Under the pieces are notes generated by a model. The model was not told where the DNA came from. It worked only from the letters and a program-made list of their open reading frames with translations, and searched no databases. Positions 33,992 to 44,660 of a stretch of 64,000 nucleotides of DNA are shown in pieces (the stretch's first letter is position 1; every line of letters starts with the position of its first letter). The position numbers and the translations under genes were made by a program. Source of the stretch: Tipula vernalis (taxonomy: Eukaryota; Arthropoda; Insecta; Diptera; Tipulidae); the NCBI GenBank assembly GCA_958295665.1, contig OY282559.1:257554245-257618244 (forward strand), written 5' to 3'.

Positions 33992-34643
33992 AAATGTAGA
34001 ATTTTGCAGTTCTGTGAAATCCATTAAATACATATGCAAATATGTGCACAAAGGCAGCGACATGGCCGTATTTGAAGTCCAGAACTTGCAAAATCAATAC
34101 GACGAAATATCAAGGTATCAGATGGGACGGTATATAAGCTCAAATGAGGCAGTTTGGCGAATTCTCAGCTTTTCCATTCATGAACGAGACCCAGCTGTCA
34201 TTCATTTAGCCATCCATCTGGAAAATGGCCAACGCGTTTACTTCAATGCGCAAAACGCAATAGAAAGAGCACTAACTGCGCCAAAAACAACTTTAACACA
34301 ATATTTTGAGCTTTGCAAGCAAAATAATATTTTTGGCCAGTTTGCACAAACTTTGCTCTATTCTGAAGTGCCATCCTATTTCACATGGAATAAGCTATTA
34401 AACAAATGGAAACCACGGAAAAGAGGTTCCCCAGTAGACGGTTATCAAGGAATCTTCAAAGTAAATTCTTTAGGTAGACTATACACAGTGCACCCACGAC
34501 AACGGGAGTGCTTTTATTTGCGACTGTTGTTAGTCACCGTACTAGGGCCAACGTCGTTTGAACATTTAAGAACAGTTAATGGGCAATTGTGCGCCACAAA
34601 TCACGACGCTTGCTTACAACTAAAATTGCTTGAAGATTCTTGA
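33992..34643 (+). pseudogene. Helitron Rep domain, C-terminal half with YxxKY motif
   Basis: The Rep domain resumes with VEFCSSVKSIKYICKYVHKG. The two tyrosines of Y-I-C-K-Y (codons at 34029 and 34041) are the catalytic residues of the Y2 nuclease that attach covalently to DNA ends. The frame continues through VWRILSFSIHERDPAVIHLA and the characteristic region before the helicase, ending LLEDS at a TGA at 34643. The normal continuation after LLED is missing: a deletion has joined it to a later part of the ORF, out of frame. Confidence 0.92.
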
Positions 34644-36179
34644 AGCGCTAATTCTAATAGAAGATACGTGCATGTTGATTGCAAGTGAATCATTGGCGCA
34701 ATTAAAAATGATCTCACCAAATCGACCGGCACTCGACCTTGCCAATAATGAAATAATGCGTGAACAAAATTATGATCCAGATGATTTGTTGCAATTTGTT
34801 TTGTCAAATAAAGAAAAATTGACAAACGAACAAAAAATAATATATGAGAGGATAATGCTAACGATTGCGGCAAAAGAAGGAGGCTTTTTCTTTTTGGATG
34901 CACCTGGTGGAACAGGAAAAACCTTCTTAATATCCCTCATTCTTGCTAAAATACGATCGCAAGGCAACATCGCATTGGCGATCGCTTCCTCCGGAATTGC
35001 GGCTACTTTATTAGAAGGAGGAAGAACGGCGCATTCAGCACTAAAATTGCCACTAAACATACAGCACATTGAAAATGCAGTCTGCAATGTGAAAAAGCAA
35101 TCAGGAATGACAAAACTGTTCAAAAAATGCAACATAATTATTTGGGATGAGTGTACAATGGCGCACAAACACTCATTAGAGGCCTTAAACAGAACACTGA
35201 AGGACCTCAATGGCAATGATAGACTGTTCGGTGGAGCATTAGTTCTGTTGTCAGGAGATTTCAGGCAAACATTACCTGTTATCCCATGTTCGACTTATGC
35301 GGAGGAAATAAATGCATGTCTCAAATCATCATCTTTATGGCGGAGCGTTCATACACTGAAGCTCACCATAAACATGCGTGTCAGACTGAACGATAATCCA
35401 TCCACAGAAATGTTTGCACAACAACTGTTAGACATTGGAAACGGAAAATTGGCCCCCGATCGCAATACACAATTTGTAAGTTTTCCGGAAAATTTCTGCA
35501 ACATTGTCGAGTCGAAAATCGAATTGATCGAGCGAGTATTCCCAAATATCGCAACAAATCATAAAAACCATAAATGGCTCGGTGAAAGAGCGATTCTAGC
35601 AGAATGTTGATGTAGATGAAATGAATTACAGGATCCAAGATAAATTGCCTGGAAAATCTATCACATTCCGTTCAATAGATACAATGGAGGAAGAGAACGA
35701 ATGCGTCAACTATCCAACAGAATTTTTAAATTCATTGGATATTCCCAATCTTCCTCCACATAAGCTAGAATTAAAAATTGGATCGACCATAATATTGCTG
35801 CGAAATTTGAATGCGCCAAGAATATGCAATGGGACGAGATTGGCAATAAAGAAAATAATGGGAAATGTAATTGAAGGAACAATCATTAGTGGAAGATAAA
35901 GGCGAAAAAGTATTAATACCAAGAATACCAATGATACCCACTGATGTACCCTTCAAATTCAAAAGGCTACAATTTCCAATACGTCTTGCCTTTGCAATGA
36001 CGATAAATAAAGCACAAGGACAAACAATGTCCGTCTGCGGCATCAATCTCGAAAATCCATGCTTTTCACATGGTCAATTGTACGTCGCATGTTCACGCGT
36101 TGGCAATCCATCAAATTTATTTATTCATGCACCCGATGTCACAACAAGAAATATTGTGCATGAATTAGCATTAAGATAA
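34630..36179 (+). pseudogene. Helitron PIF1-like helicase, frameshifted
   Basis: Three frames in order cover the SF1B helicase. Residues 91-98 of the first (34630-35610) are the Walker A loop APGGTGKT (about 34900). Walker B is IIIWDECTMAHKHSLEAL, and the Q/R motif is LSGDFRQTLPVI. The second frame (35621-35899) holds the linker with STIILLRNLN and ends at a one-base shift. The third (35871-36179) holds the motif V-VI region, RLAFAMTINKAQGQTMSVCG and LYVACSRVG. The helicase would unwind the nicked strand during rolling-circle transposition. The motifs are intact but spread over three frames. Confidence 0.93.
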
Positions 36180-36415
36180 AAATTAAGTATCCAAATAGTT
36201 AAGAATTAAGTTCAATTAAGTTCTTTTAGTTTAAGAATTAAAAAAAATGAACAAAAAAAAATGATTTAGAAGTAAGAAAAAAAATTGAAATTAAGAATAA
36301 ATACAAAAATAAATATAAAAATTAAAAAAAAAATGAAAAAATTTAGAATTAAGAAAATACAAAACAAAAAAAAAAATGTACAGATTTAAGTTTAAGAAAA
36401 TCCAAGTGCATATAT
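36180..36415. other. Helitron 3' flank, A-rich
   Basis: Repeats of (T)TTAAGAATTAA and A-rich tracts lead directly into the assembly gap. The Helitron 3' end should lie here or inside the gap; no CTRR end preceded by a hairpin was seen. Confidence 0.5.
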
Positions 36416-36615
36416 NNNNNNNNNNNNNNNNNNNNNNNNNNNNNNNNNNNNNNNNNNNNNNNNNNNNNNNNNNNNNNNNNNNNNNNNNNNNNNNNNNNNN
36501 NNNNNNNNNNNNNNNNNNNNNNNNNNNNNNNNNNNNNNNNNNNNNNNNNNNNNNNNNNNNNNNNNNNNNNNNNNNNNNNNNNNNNNNNNNNNNNNNNNNN
36601 NNNNNNNNNNNNNNN
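36416..36615. other. Assembly gap of exactly 200 N
   Basis: The round number suggests a scaffolding placeholder rather than a measured length. It joins the Helitron 3' flank to a mariner fragment, so their adjacency is not proven. Confidence 0.99.
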
Positions 36616-37200
36616 AACTTCGAAGCTTTATTCAAAGTATTGTCCATCAGCACACAGCACACGGATTCCGCGTCGAGAAAATTCCTTGTCTCAATTTTTG
36701 GTTTCCTCGTAAGCAGTGAAGTGCTGCTCGGCCAGGTCATGAGTCATTGACCGGAGCAAGTGGCAATCGGAAGGAGCAATGTCTGGTGAGTACCGAGGGT
36801 GGGTAGGACATCCCATTGAAGCGCCTCCAAAGTTTCCTTGACGACTTTTGCAACATGTGAGTTTGAGGTTTAATGATCGACTTAATTGCATCAATTGTTA
36901 TTGATAACGTTTCCCACTGATGGTTTCGTTAGGCTGAAGCACAGCCAGATGCACAGCATTAGCTTCTTACCATGTTTTGGTCGTTAAAGCTGATGCATGA
37001 TCGGGATTACCACACTATTTTCTACGCTATGGGTTGTCGTAGTGGGACTTTTCGGTCCCGTCACGATTCGATGCAAAAAATCCTTCCGATTTTGTATTTG
37101 GAGCAGTTGTTCGCACGTGAAAAACGGCGTTCAACATCTCTTGGATTGAGTTCATACGGAACTTAATTTCCTTTTTTTTGCACCATACCCATGGCCTTGA
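36616..37200 (-). pseudogene. mariner transposase C-terminal fragment (mauritiana-like)
   Basis: The minus strand reads HPRYSPDIAPSDCHLLRSMT and DLAEQHFTAYEETKN (36691-36894), the hallmark of mariner transposase around the third catalytic aspartate (S-P-D-I-A-P-S-D). At 36616-36690 the C-terminal tail can be read in another frame. Further upstream (36900-37200) only scattered similarity remains, with stops. The left side runs into the N gap, so the inverted repeat on that side is not visible. It is non-functional. Confidence 0.8.
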
Positions 37201-37405
37201 AACGGGTTTGAATCGCTTGTTGAGTCACTTCCAAAGATACAGCGAGCTCCTCTTTAGTTTGGCATTAATATTGGTCTAATAACGCTTCCAACTTTACTCC
37301 TTTCACGTTCTTTGTCACTGGTGTCAAAATCGTCACTTAAAACACCGGTACTGGTTCCAGTTCACATGTTTAGAGCACAAAAAAATATGTTGTTTACAAT
37401 TCAGC

Positions 37406-38308
37406 ACTCTGTTGAAGTTAGCCGAAAGTTTCCAGCCGAAAGTAAAAAGTCGATAATGCAGATTATGTCATTGACATTCCAGCCGAAAATAAATCAGCCT
37501 CTACAGTGTTATGTCTGGAGATGGTATGCATTGATATGACTTGTCAATAGCTATCGCAGGAAAAAAATTCAGCTCAAGTTTCCCGTGGGAAATCTCGAGA
37601 TTTAAAATTTTGGAAAATCGAATTTTCCTATATTTCCGACGGGAAACTTAAACTGAATTTTTTTCCTCCGACAGCTATTGACAAGTCACATCAATGCAAT
37701 CCATTCCAGACATAACACTCTAGAGGCTGATTTTTTTCATCCATTTCTTACTTTCGGCTGGAAACTTTTTGGAATTTTCCTAGGTTTCCCACGGGAAACA
37801 TGAACTGAATTTTTTTCCTGCGACAGCTATTAACAAGTCACATCAATGCAATCCATCTCCAGACATAACACAGGCTGATTTTATACAAATTTTCTAATAA
37901 TTTTTGGAAAACCGAATTTTCCGAGATTCCCACGGGAAACTTGAAATTAATTTTTTCCTGCGATAGCTATTGACAAATCATATCAACTTCAGATTTTATT
38001 CCAATTTTGTGGATTCTTCTCATTTTCCGATATTTTCTATGAATAGGTTAAGAAAAGTTTTACACGTAAAACTATTTACAAAAATTTTTATTTAAGTCCA
38101 TGTATCCTATTTACTTTCGGCTGATAACTACTAAATTTTTTATTTTCGGCTGGAATGTTAATATCATACTCTGCATTATCAACTTTTTACTTTCGGTTGG
38201 GATTGGACAATCTGCATTACCATTTTTTTACCTTTCGGCTGGACTAACACAATCTGCATTATCGACGTTTCACTTTCGGCTGGAACTTTCGGCTAACTTT
38301 AACAGTAT
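37406..38308. mobile_element. MULE-like foldback element with 9-bp target duplication
   Basis: The termini are long imperfect inverted repeats (GTTGAAGTTAGCCGAAAG on the left; reversed right GTTAAAGTTAGCCGAAAG), followed by reiterated CCAGCCGAAAGTAAAAAG blocks: two on the left, at least four on the right. The middle carries repeated units containing GACAAGTCACATCAATGCAA, also partly inverted. Exact 9-base duplications CAATTCAGC flank it (37397-37405 and 38309-38317). Nine-base duplications and long inverted ends point to Mutator-like elements. It has no transposase frame. Confidence 0.87.
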
Positions 38309-38317
38309 CAATTCAGC

Positions 38318-40196
38318 GAAATGACACATACAGATTTTTAGAGGGAAATGTTATAAGATAATCCGATGCGATTTAATACTAGTTACGCCATCTTTTGTAA
38401 ATCCCTAAAAACTTATTTTTACACCCAATATCTACCTTCTGCAAGGGAGAAAAATTATGTTTATACAATTTATAGAAAACTAGCAAAGTGCATGTGTTAT
38501 AATTGAAAACTAGAAAACCTGTGTTAAAATTTACAAATTCGATTTTGAAATAACCTTTTAAACGTCTTTGATACAAAATGAACTAAGCCTTTTTCTCCAC
38601 CATTACAATTATACAAAGTTTATCTAAAACTTTGTTGCATGAGACTTGTAGTTTTCAAATTATTCTTGTGGTAAATTTCTACGTGTTATTAAGACACAAC
38701 AAAACGAAACATAATAAATAAAATGTGTGGAGACAAATTTGGCGATCAATTAAGATTCTCATATTTCGGTTTAAAACTCTTAAAAAATTTAAGAATTATT
38801 TAAATAACAGAATGTTTATGAATTCATATTGAAAATCCAAATTACCTAAAATTTTACTAAAACTCACGTCGTACGATGTATGTATTTCTGTATATTATTT
38901 TATAAAATAATACTGGTGTGGTAGAAAACCAAAATGTGATATGAATCTAAATTTTCTACTTAAAATCATATAAATATTCATCTCAAAATTAGATCACTCC
39001 TACATAAATGAAAAAATGTAAACATAAATAAACATGATACAAAAAATAGATGAGTAGAGTTTATAGAAAAACGATAATACAATTTTAGCAAATAAGTGTT
39101 TATCAAATATATTCTACTCATTTTCAATATGTTGTTCATACATCAATGTATAAAAGATTCAAGAAATGTTTTGGAAACTTTACATATTTTGACGTTTCCA
39201 AATCACTAAAGAAGCGAAACGTATTACAAAAGCCCAAGAAACAATAATAAAAAAAAGTCTTCAATCGTTGGCGTACTCTCGTAATAGACGTATGTGAAAT
39301 TAAATTAAAAGAGAAAATACACTTCAATCATATATAATATCATGTACATTTGTACGTACATAGATATGGATTGGGTAAAAGTTAATGTAATAAATATTTA
39401 TTTGTCTATCATAAATGTTTATTCGAAATTCATAAAAAAAAAATCGACAAGAAATCTTTGAATGTCTGAACGTTTTAATTTCATTTATTCAAGAAAAGCA
39501 AAAAGGAAAATTCTTTCTCATCGTCAAATTAAATTTCTATTTTCAATTTCGCTGGAAAATCGAAATTTGTATTTATTTTGTTTCTATATGTAGATATATA
39601 TATACACAGTGAAAATCATCTGAATTCTAAATTGTAATAAAAACGAATTTTAATCACAAGTTATGAATTTCTTAGGAAAATGAAAGCATATAAAAGAATA
39701 GAAAAAGTTGATTCTCGGTATTTAGTCAGTTGGAAACTCAAGCTTATACAAACACAGCGTTGTGAAATGATTGACTTTATTACTATTTGGAATCTATATG
39801 GAAAATTATTCTCGGCGAGATTAAATGAATATTCTAATAATATATTATGTATGTATGCATCCATATTATGAAGAGGGTTTCTGCTCGTGCTAATAATAAT
39901 CATTTCGGTTCAAATGTCTGTTCTATATTCATAAAATCAATTTATTTTGTAATCTAATCATTGAACAATAAATGTAAATTTATTATGAATGTGTGATAAG
40001 ATGGCTTTGTCACACTATATGCCATTTCACATTATTGTAATAAAAAAATGATGAAGCCAATTTAATTAAAGATCGAACATTTTTACTGTTTATTATGATC
40101 TAAATTGGAAAACGATTTTCAGTTCTTCAAATAAATTTGGATTATTTCAAAAACATTCTTTGTTTGGCAAAGGCAAATAAAACTCAACGCTTTTTA
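38318..40196. other. Non-coding AT-rich stretch
   Basis: No gene supported in about 1.9 kb. The frames at 39661-39903 and 39680-39871 overlap on opposite strands and show no motif. No clear repeat boundary. Confidence 0.5.
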
Positions 40197-40342
40197 TTAA
40201 CAATTATTTGCTACTACTCCCGTCACTATATGCAGAGCGGCACAGCTAAAAATAAACATAACCAATTTTTTATTAACAAATAACTCATACTTACAAGTCT
40301 GTTGCATTGATTCCGTCAATATATTTGATTAAATTATTTATC
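40197..40342 (-). CDS. Two small terminal exons of an unidentified gene
   Basis: On the minus strand an acceptor (CTTTTTTTAG) is followed by an exon at 40342-40295 that ends at a strong donor GTAAGT. A 49-base intron ends TTTTTAG and a second exon (40245-40197) runs to TAA. Splicing keeps the frame across the junction and gives NNLIKYIDGINATD joined to FCAALHIVTGVVANNC. Intron size and signals are typical of fly genes, and no stop interrupts either exon. I do not recognise the protein. The upstream exons should lie at higher coordinates, but the exon at 40633-40753 ends in its own stop, so it is not simply the preceding exon. Confidence 0.5.
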
Positions 40343-40632
40343 CTAAAAAAAGTAGAATATATACTAATAATGTCAACTTAAAACAAAAATATCAATCGCA
40401 ATTTTTAATTGTAATAGGTTGGTAGTAAAAAGAGTTGTGCAAATTTTGAATATTGCCATACAAATTTCCTTTACTAAATTGAACAAAATTAAGTCCAGCT
40501 TAGTTTGGAAAAAGCTTAAATCACTCTCTTCTTATTTTGCCGATTGGACAAGAAATATCAAACTACAAATTACTCGTGAAGTTATAAATTTAAATAAAAA
40601 TTGTATTTAACCTTTCTTGAGTTAGTTTTTTT

Positions 40633-40753
40633 TTATTCATCAACGAATTTAAATATATCAAGGGATAAATTCTGGTAGGCGAATTCAGCTGAATCATTCA
40701 CCACATCAATCGCAGCATTCATATACATTTTTGTGCCAAGACGCAGGAAACTC
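40633..40753 (-). CDS. Terminal exon of an unidentified gene
   Basis: After an acceptor (ATCTGATTGTAG) the minus strand is open for 39 codons to TAA at 40633: FLRLGTKMYMNAAIDVVNDS at the start and LSLDIFKFVDE at the end. Amphipathic, protein-like composition in an AT-rich tract supports real coding. No family recognised. The relation to the exons at 40197-40342 is unclear: alternative 3' ends, tandem genes or gene debris are all possible. Confidence 0.45.
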
Positions 40754-41034
40754 CTACAATCAGATAAGTAGAATTTATCTTTATTGTATAAATATAAATC
40801 GAACCTTTCGGTAAATTTATTGCGTGATAAACGTATTGAGACAAATTAAGTAATAAGTTTTCACTAATATATAGACTTTGTTTTCACTTTTATTGACCAT
40901 AAAACACCAAAGACAAGACTGTTTGAAAGTGCTAATGTACGAACTATAAATTAAACATGAAATATTTAAGTGCCGGTCTATTAAATTTGAACTAAACATG
41001 TCCGAACGGTTAATGCGGTCCGCGATCGCACTCG

Positions 41035-41790
41035 GAATCAAATCTTCAAATATTGCGGTTCACAGAGAAAATAACTGCTGATACATTAATCGAGGATAGT
41101 AAAGGTAGGCTCGAAATTCTTGAAAGTACGTACCAAACTTTCAATGAACTCTAACTACAATTATTGGAGAGCGTTACTAACCCGCATGCGACCCTCAAAA
41201 TTGTAAATCCTCAAAATTGTAAAGAGCTGCCGCGCTTAATAAACCAATATATGAAGTTAGGTAGTTTCAATAGTAAAAAAATTATAGGGCATTAAAATGT
41301 AAAATGGGTGAAATTTCACCCGGCTTATTGATCAGTAAAAAACCTTCTATGAAGGCTTTAACATTTCAAAACACGGTGTTTCTTCCTAAAATAGACATAG
41401 AGTGCAAAGCAATGAAAAAATCAGCAACGTACACAAAGTTCAAATGCTGAAAGGTGTACTTACGAGTGAAGCTGCCGCTCTTATATTAGACATATCCCAT
41501 GATCGACAATAATTACGTTGAAGCATGGACCAAGTTTTGCAGTCGAAACAATCAGATGGATCCAATCATTTGATTGATCACTTGAATGAAAAAATTCGTG
41601 GGCTGCACGCAATTGGACCTAACGTAGAAGCACACGAAATGCTTTTCGGAATTGTCATGTCGGTTATGCAACGGAAGGCACCACACATTGCTACACACAG
41701 GTCATGCTGAAACAAAAGCCGGTTCCAGTATATCATCAACAAATCTTTCACTTAATGAAACTGTGACAGAAGCTTGTCGGTGCTTCTTTC
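41035..41790 (+). pseudogene. BEL/Pao-type Gag relic
   Basis: Scattered frames on the plus strand read EKITADTLIEDSKGRLEILE (about 41065), then QMLKGVLTSEAAALILDI (about 41440), DHLNEKIRGLHAIGPNVEAH (41577 on) and CRLCNGRHHTLLHTG with one more shift. The last is the zinc-knuckle region C-x-x-C-x-G-x-H-x-x-x-x-H seen in BEL/Pao Gag proteins. Gag packages the element RNA. Multiple stops and shifts, and no pol downstream, show an old remnant. Confidence 0.75.
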
Positions 41791-41879
41791 ATTGTTTATC
41801 GCAGAGTAACACCAACCGCCAGACTTTTAAGCTTTATGTTTATAATAAATTGATTTTGTTGATTTTTTAGCTTAATTTG

Positions 41880-42560
41880 TTTTTTTTTATTAATATTTTA
41901 ATAAAAAAAAACCGACGTTTCGACGGCACATCCCGTCATTTTCAAGGTTATAATTTATACTATAATTTCAACAAAAAAATTGTATAACGAATATTTTCCT
42001 AAAGTAACTAGAGTTCAATTTGAAATTTAGAAATTACTTAGTTTAACAGAAAAATAGTTTAAGTTATACAATTAGAGTGAAACAAATTTAAATTTAGAAG
42101 ATCTATAAAATGTTGTCGTAATAATTTAACAAATACTTTTGAAACTTCCTGGATATTTAACAAATTTTGAGATAAATTTTGATATTTTTTGATGTAAATG
42201 CTTTCCAAAATTAATATTTTTTTGAGATTTTGCTCCTTATCAAGTATCTCAGCGTCATCTATAGATAATGAGTGAGTACTTCCACGTAGATGATTCGATA
42301 AAGCACTGTGTGACAGTTTAAACTAATACGTAGAATCGTAAATATGTTGACGAACCCGTTTTTTTAAATTTTGTTTAGTTTGACCCACATACTCTTTTCC
42401 ACACGAACATTTTAATTTATATATTAAATTTGATTGTAACTCTATAGGAATTTTATCTTTTAATTTAGTGAATAAAACTATGTCCAAACTTTGAAATGTT
42501 CTACCAACAAGTTGTATACGCCAAATACCCGAATTCTTTGAATCATACAAATCATTCATA
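41880..42560 (-). mobile_element. Penelope-like retroelement relic (second family), 3' part
   Basis: The minus-strand frame 42323-42559 encodes a GIY-YIG endonuclease end: LIYKLKCSCGKEYVGQTKQN followed by LKKRVRQH. The cysteine pair ahead of YVGQT is typical of Penelope-like elements. Downstream non-coding DNA ends near 41911-41945, where CCTTGAAAATGACGG...CCGTCGAAACGTCGG can form the stem II/GAAA part of a hammerhead-like motif found in Penelope terminal repeats. It differs in sequence from the 45.7-48.3-kb Penelope. Confidence 0.78.
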
Positions 42561-42717
42561 GCTTAGTATATGGCATTGGGCTACATTTTTTTTATTTTTT
42601 TTATTTTTTTTTTATTACGACTGAGTCTTACCCATTTAGTAATTTTACATTGCATAATAAAGTTTTTGATTGGTAGGCACAATCAAGTGATTATCCCCCG
42701 TTTCGTGTAACTCCTCC

Positions 42718-42954
42718 TCAGATTTTTCGCCACGGTAAGTCTACTGACCTCCTGGTCGCGATAAGTCCAAAGGTTTGGTTCTTTGCAGTCTTCTTGTTGG
42801 TGTGGTATTCAGCATACAGCGTATATGTCCAGATTTTCATGCTGGTGCAGACGTTGTAGGTGTTTTGTTGCATGATTCTTGATTTTATGTTTTTACTGTC
42901 ACAGATAAGCCGATTAAAGGTAAAGTCCCTTAAATTAATCAATGTTTTTTATAG
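42718..42954 (-). pseudogene. LINE-associated ORF fragment, left of the insertion
   Basis: The minus strand is open for 74 codons (LRDFTFNRLICDSKNIKSR at the start, RRSVDLPWRKI at the end). The same frame resumes beyond the 637-bp insertion, where 43612-43790 reads into it (FNWYCDKLSQISDL ... FYDTIKTLIN) with one stop. Together they probably form the 3' part of the decayed LINE that continues to 44660. The identity of this segment is inferred from position; I do not recognise its motifs. Confidence 0.45.
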
Positions 42955-43591
42955 TTTTTGATTGATTGATTGATTGCGATGTACGATCAAGCATTAAGCA
43001 AGTCTCCCGTATTATAAATGCGAATACCACACCACTTACACCCAGTTACACAAACACGGAAGCCAAACCCCGTAAAGAAAGGCGCCAACATCGATAACCA
43101 CAAGTCTAATAGTTGTGATATCCGCCCCTGGCCAGGCCACCGTCGTACACCTTTTTACATATAACAAGATCGAGGGATGGGAAAGGAATGTTAGCAACAA
43201 AGACTCAACCCGGTTCCAGACACCTAAGTAGTTGATAGTTAGTAAATTTGTTAGTAATATATTTTTTTTTTAGTAATTTATTTAACACAAGACAATAAAT
43301 ACAATTTTAAAGTTCATCTCTAATGCTCCAAACCTGTAAGAAGACACAATGACAACACAAATTTCCTTGTACCGCAAACTCTTTTTTTCTGAAAAGCTGT
43401 ATGAAAAGCTGTAAACAAATATTATGATTCCCCTCCACCATTTTTTCCATCGGCGGTTGTGAGAGGGGGGCGAGATTTCGTTCCATCAATGTTCCCATGC
43501 GGTCACCCAAATTTGTACTAACTGTAGGTAGTGTTGCTTGACGTTGTTGTTGAAATCGTTGCGTCTCTGCTGTCCCTGCTACTCGCCCCCT
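42955..43591 (-). mobile_element. 637-bp 5'-truncated retroposed copy with (TTGA)n-type tail
   Basis: Target duplications of about 20 bases, ATTAATCAATG...TATAG, flank it at 42934-42954 and 43592-43611, differing by one T. On the minus strand it ends in four to five copies of CAAT/AATC (42955-42978), a microsatellite tail typical of some LINEs. A second copy of the 3' part lies at 58079-58480. Phrases such as AAGCAAGTCTCCCGTATTAT and GATATCCGCCCCTGGCCA are shared. The frame at 43307-43600 (97 codons, Q/R/P-rich) lies inside and may be a piece of its ORF. Confidence 0.82.
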
Positions 43592-43611
43592 ATTAATCAA
43601 TGTTTTTATAG

Positions 43612-44660
43612 TATCATAAAACTAGGGCAGACTGCTTGCTCGTTTAGCTAATGCACAACATTTCCTTAAAGGTACAAAAGATACAAATAATCCGGTTATA
43701 AATTCGAAGTAAGATGTGTGTGTAAGATCTGAGATTTGACTTAATTTATCACAATACCAGTTAAAATTAAAACCTGTTATGGGATACTACTGTCAATATG
43801 GGAAAGATGGCGCTTTGCGAAGGTAAATAACAGAATTGTTTCCACTTGAGCAGTCGATGCGTTTCTTTAACCATTACACCTATAAGCAGTACCCGAGTAG
43901 CTATTTGATTTTAAAATGCTCGTAATTTTTTTAATTTTTGAGTTACTGTATCCTAACCGTACAGCTTTATATAGGTACATAAAGATGTTGCAAAGGCAAA
44001 ACTCTCAGACTCCAATAGATAGAAAATAATGGCCAAGAAGAGTCACGAATTAACGTAAAACAAATAAGATACATCGGATGTTTTTAAGTAGTAATGAGAA
44101 TCTTCAACGATGACATGTAGCAACCAATCCGACACGCCAGTGTATATTCTACCCTGGAATTAACACAAGCATAATAGTACATAATTACGACAGAGCATGG
44201 GGCTATTCTTGATAGACTTTTTTACCCTTAGCTATATGAAATTTCCAATTAAGGTGACGGCCAAGGATAATTCCCAAGTACTTGAAAGTTTCAATCAAAA
44301 AACACAAATTGGAACAATTGTCAAAAGTACAGGAACGGCTATGAAACTGATTGAAATTACTGTAACCAATTTTAAAATATATAATTTTCGTTTTTTCGCT
44401 TAAAATTAATGAATGTTAATCTAACCATATACTAAGAATATCTAAGTTTAGGCCATCTAAGGCAGTCCACTAGAACCAGGCACAGACACAAAAATGGTTC
44501 GTAGCCATAAGAATAGTTAGGTTAGTACTGATCTTGTGCCTTATAGCTAATACAGGAAGGCCCACGTCAACACAAATCCATATCATCTGTAAAAGCTACA
44601 ACACGGCCTAACAAAATGCGTGAGAATTTTTTCCTAAACCTTTCCTAACAGGCAAAAAGA
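43612..44660 (-). pseudogene. Decayed LINE reverse transcriptase remnant
   Basis: The minus strand reads, through many stops, VVAFTDDMDL (about 44600), in the position of the RT active site (F/Y-x-D-D), and further on ETFKYLGIILGRHLNWKFHI (about 44290-44230), the thumb motif of non-LTR retrotransposons. Then comes YKAVRLGYSNSKIKK and an open stretch ending in the insertion at 43591. The clade is not determined. No start, no A tail and many breaks. Confidence 0.65.

Larger units (their letters stand above)
30663..36179 (+). mobile_element. Helitron, truncated and broken, with a nested insertion
   Basis: The plus strand encodes the Rep nuclease followed by a PIF1-type helicase, the diagnostic pair of autonomous Helitrons. 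The Rep N-terminal part is missing before about 30663. A 2.4-kb segment (31582-33991) splits the Rep domain, and an internal deletion with a frameshift near 34640 removes part of the linker. Two single-base shifts (about 35605 and 35885) break the helicase. No 3' hairpin with CTRR was found before the N gap at 36416. It cannot be autonomous now. Confidence 0.95.

Noticed and set aside
36291..36750. ORFs on both strands crossing 36416-36615
   Set aside because: They exist only because N bases produce no stops.
36616..37561. Full-length mariner
   Set aside because: Only the C-terminal transposase part is readable and no inverted repeat pair was found.
40419..40610. 63-codon plus ORF between the small exons
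   Set aside because: K-, I- and L-rich with no motif and no clear splice signals on that strand; it could be real but I cannot support it.
43307..43600. 97-codon minus ORF as an independent gene
   Set aside because: It lies within a 5'-truncated retroposed copy and starts in its target duplication; at most it is a piece of that element's ORF.
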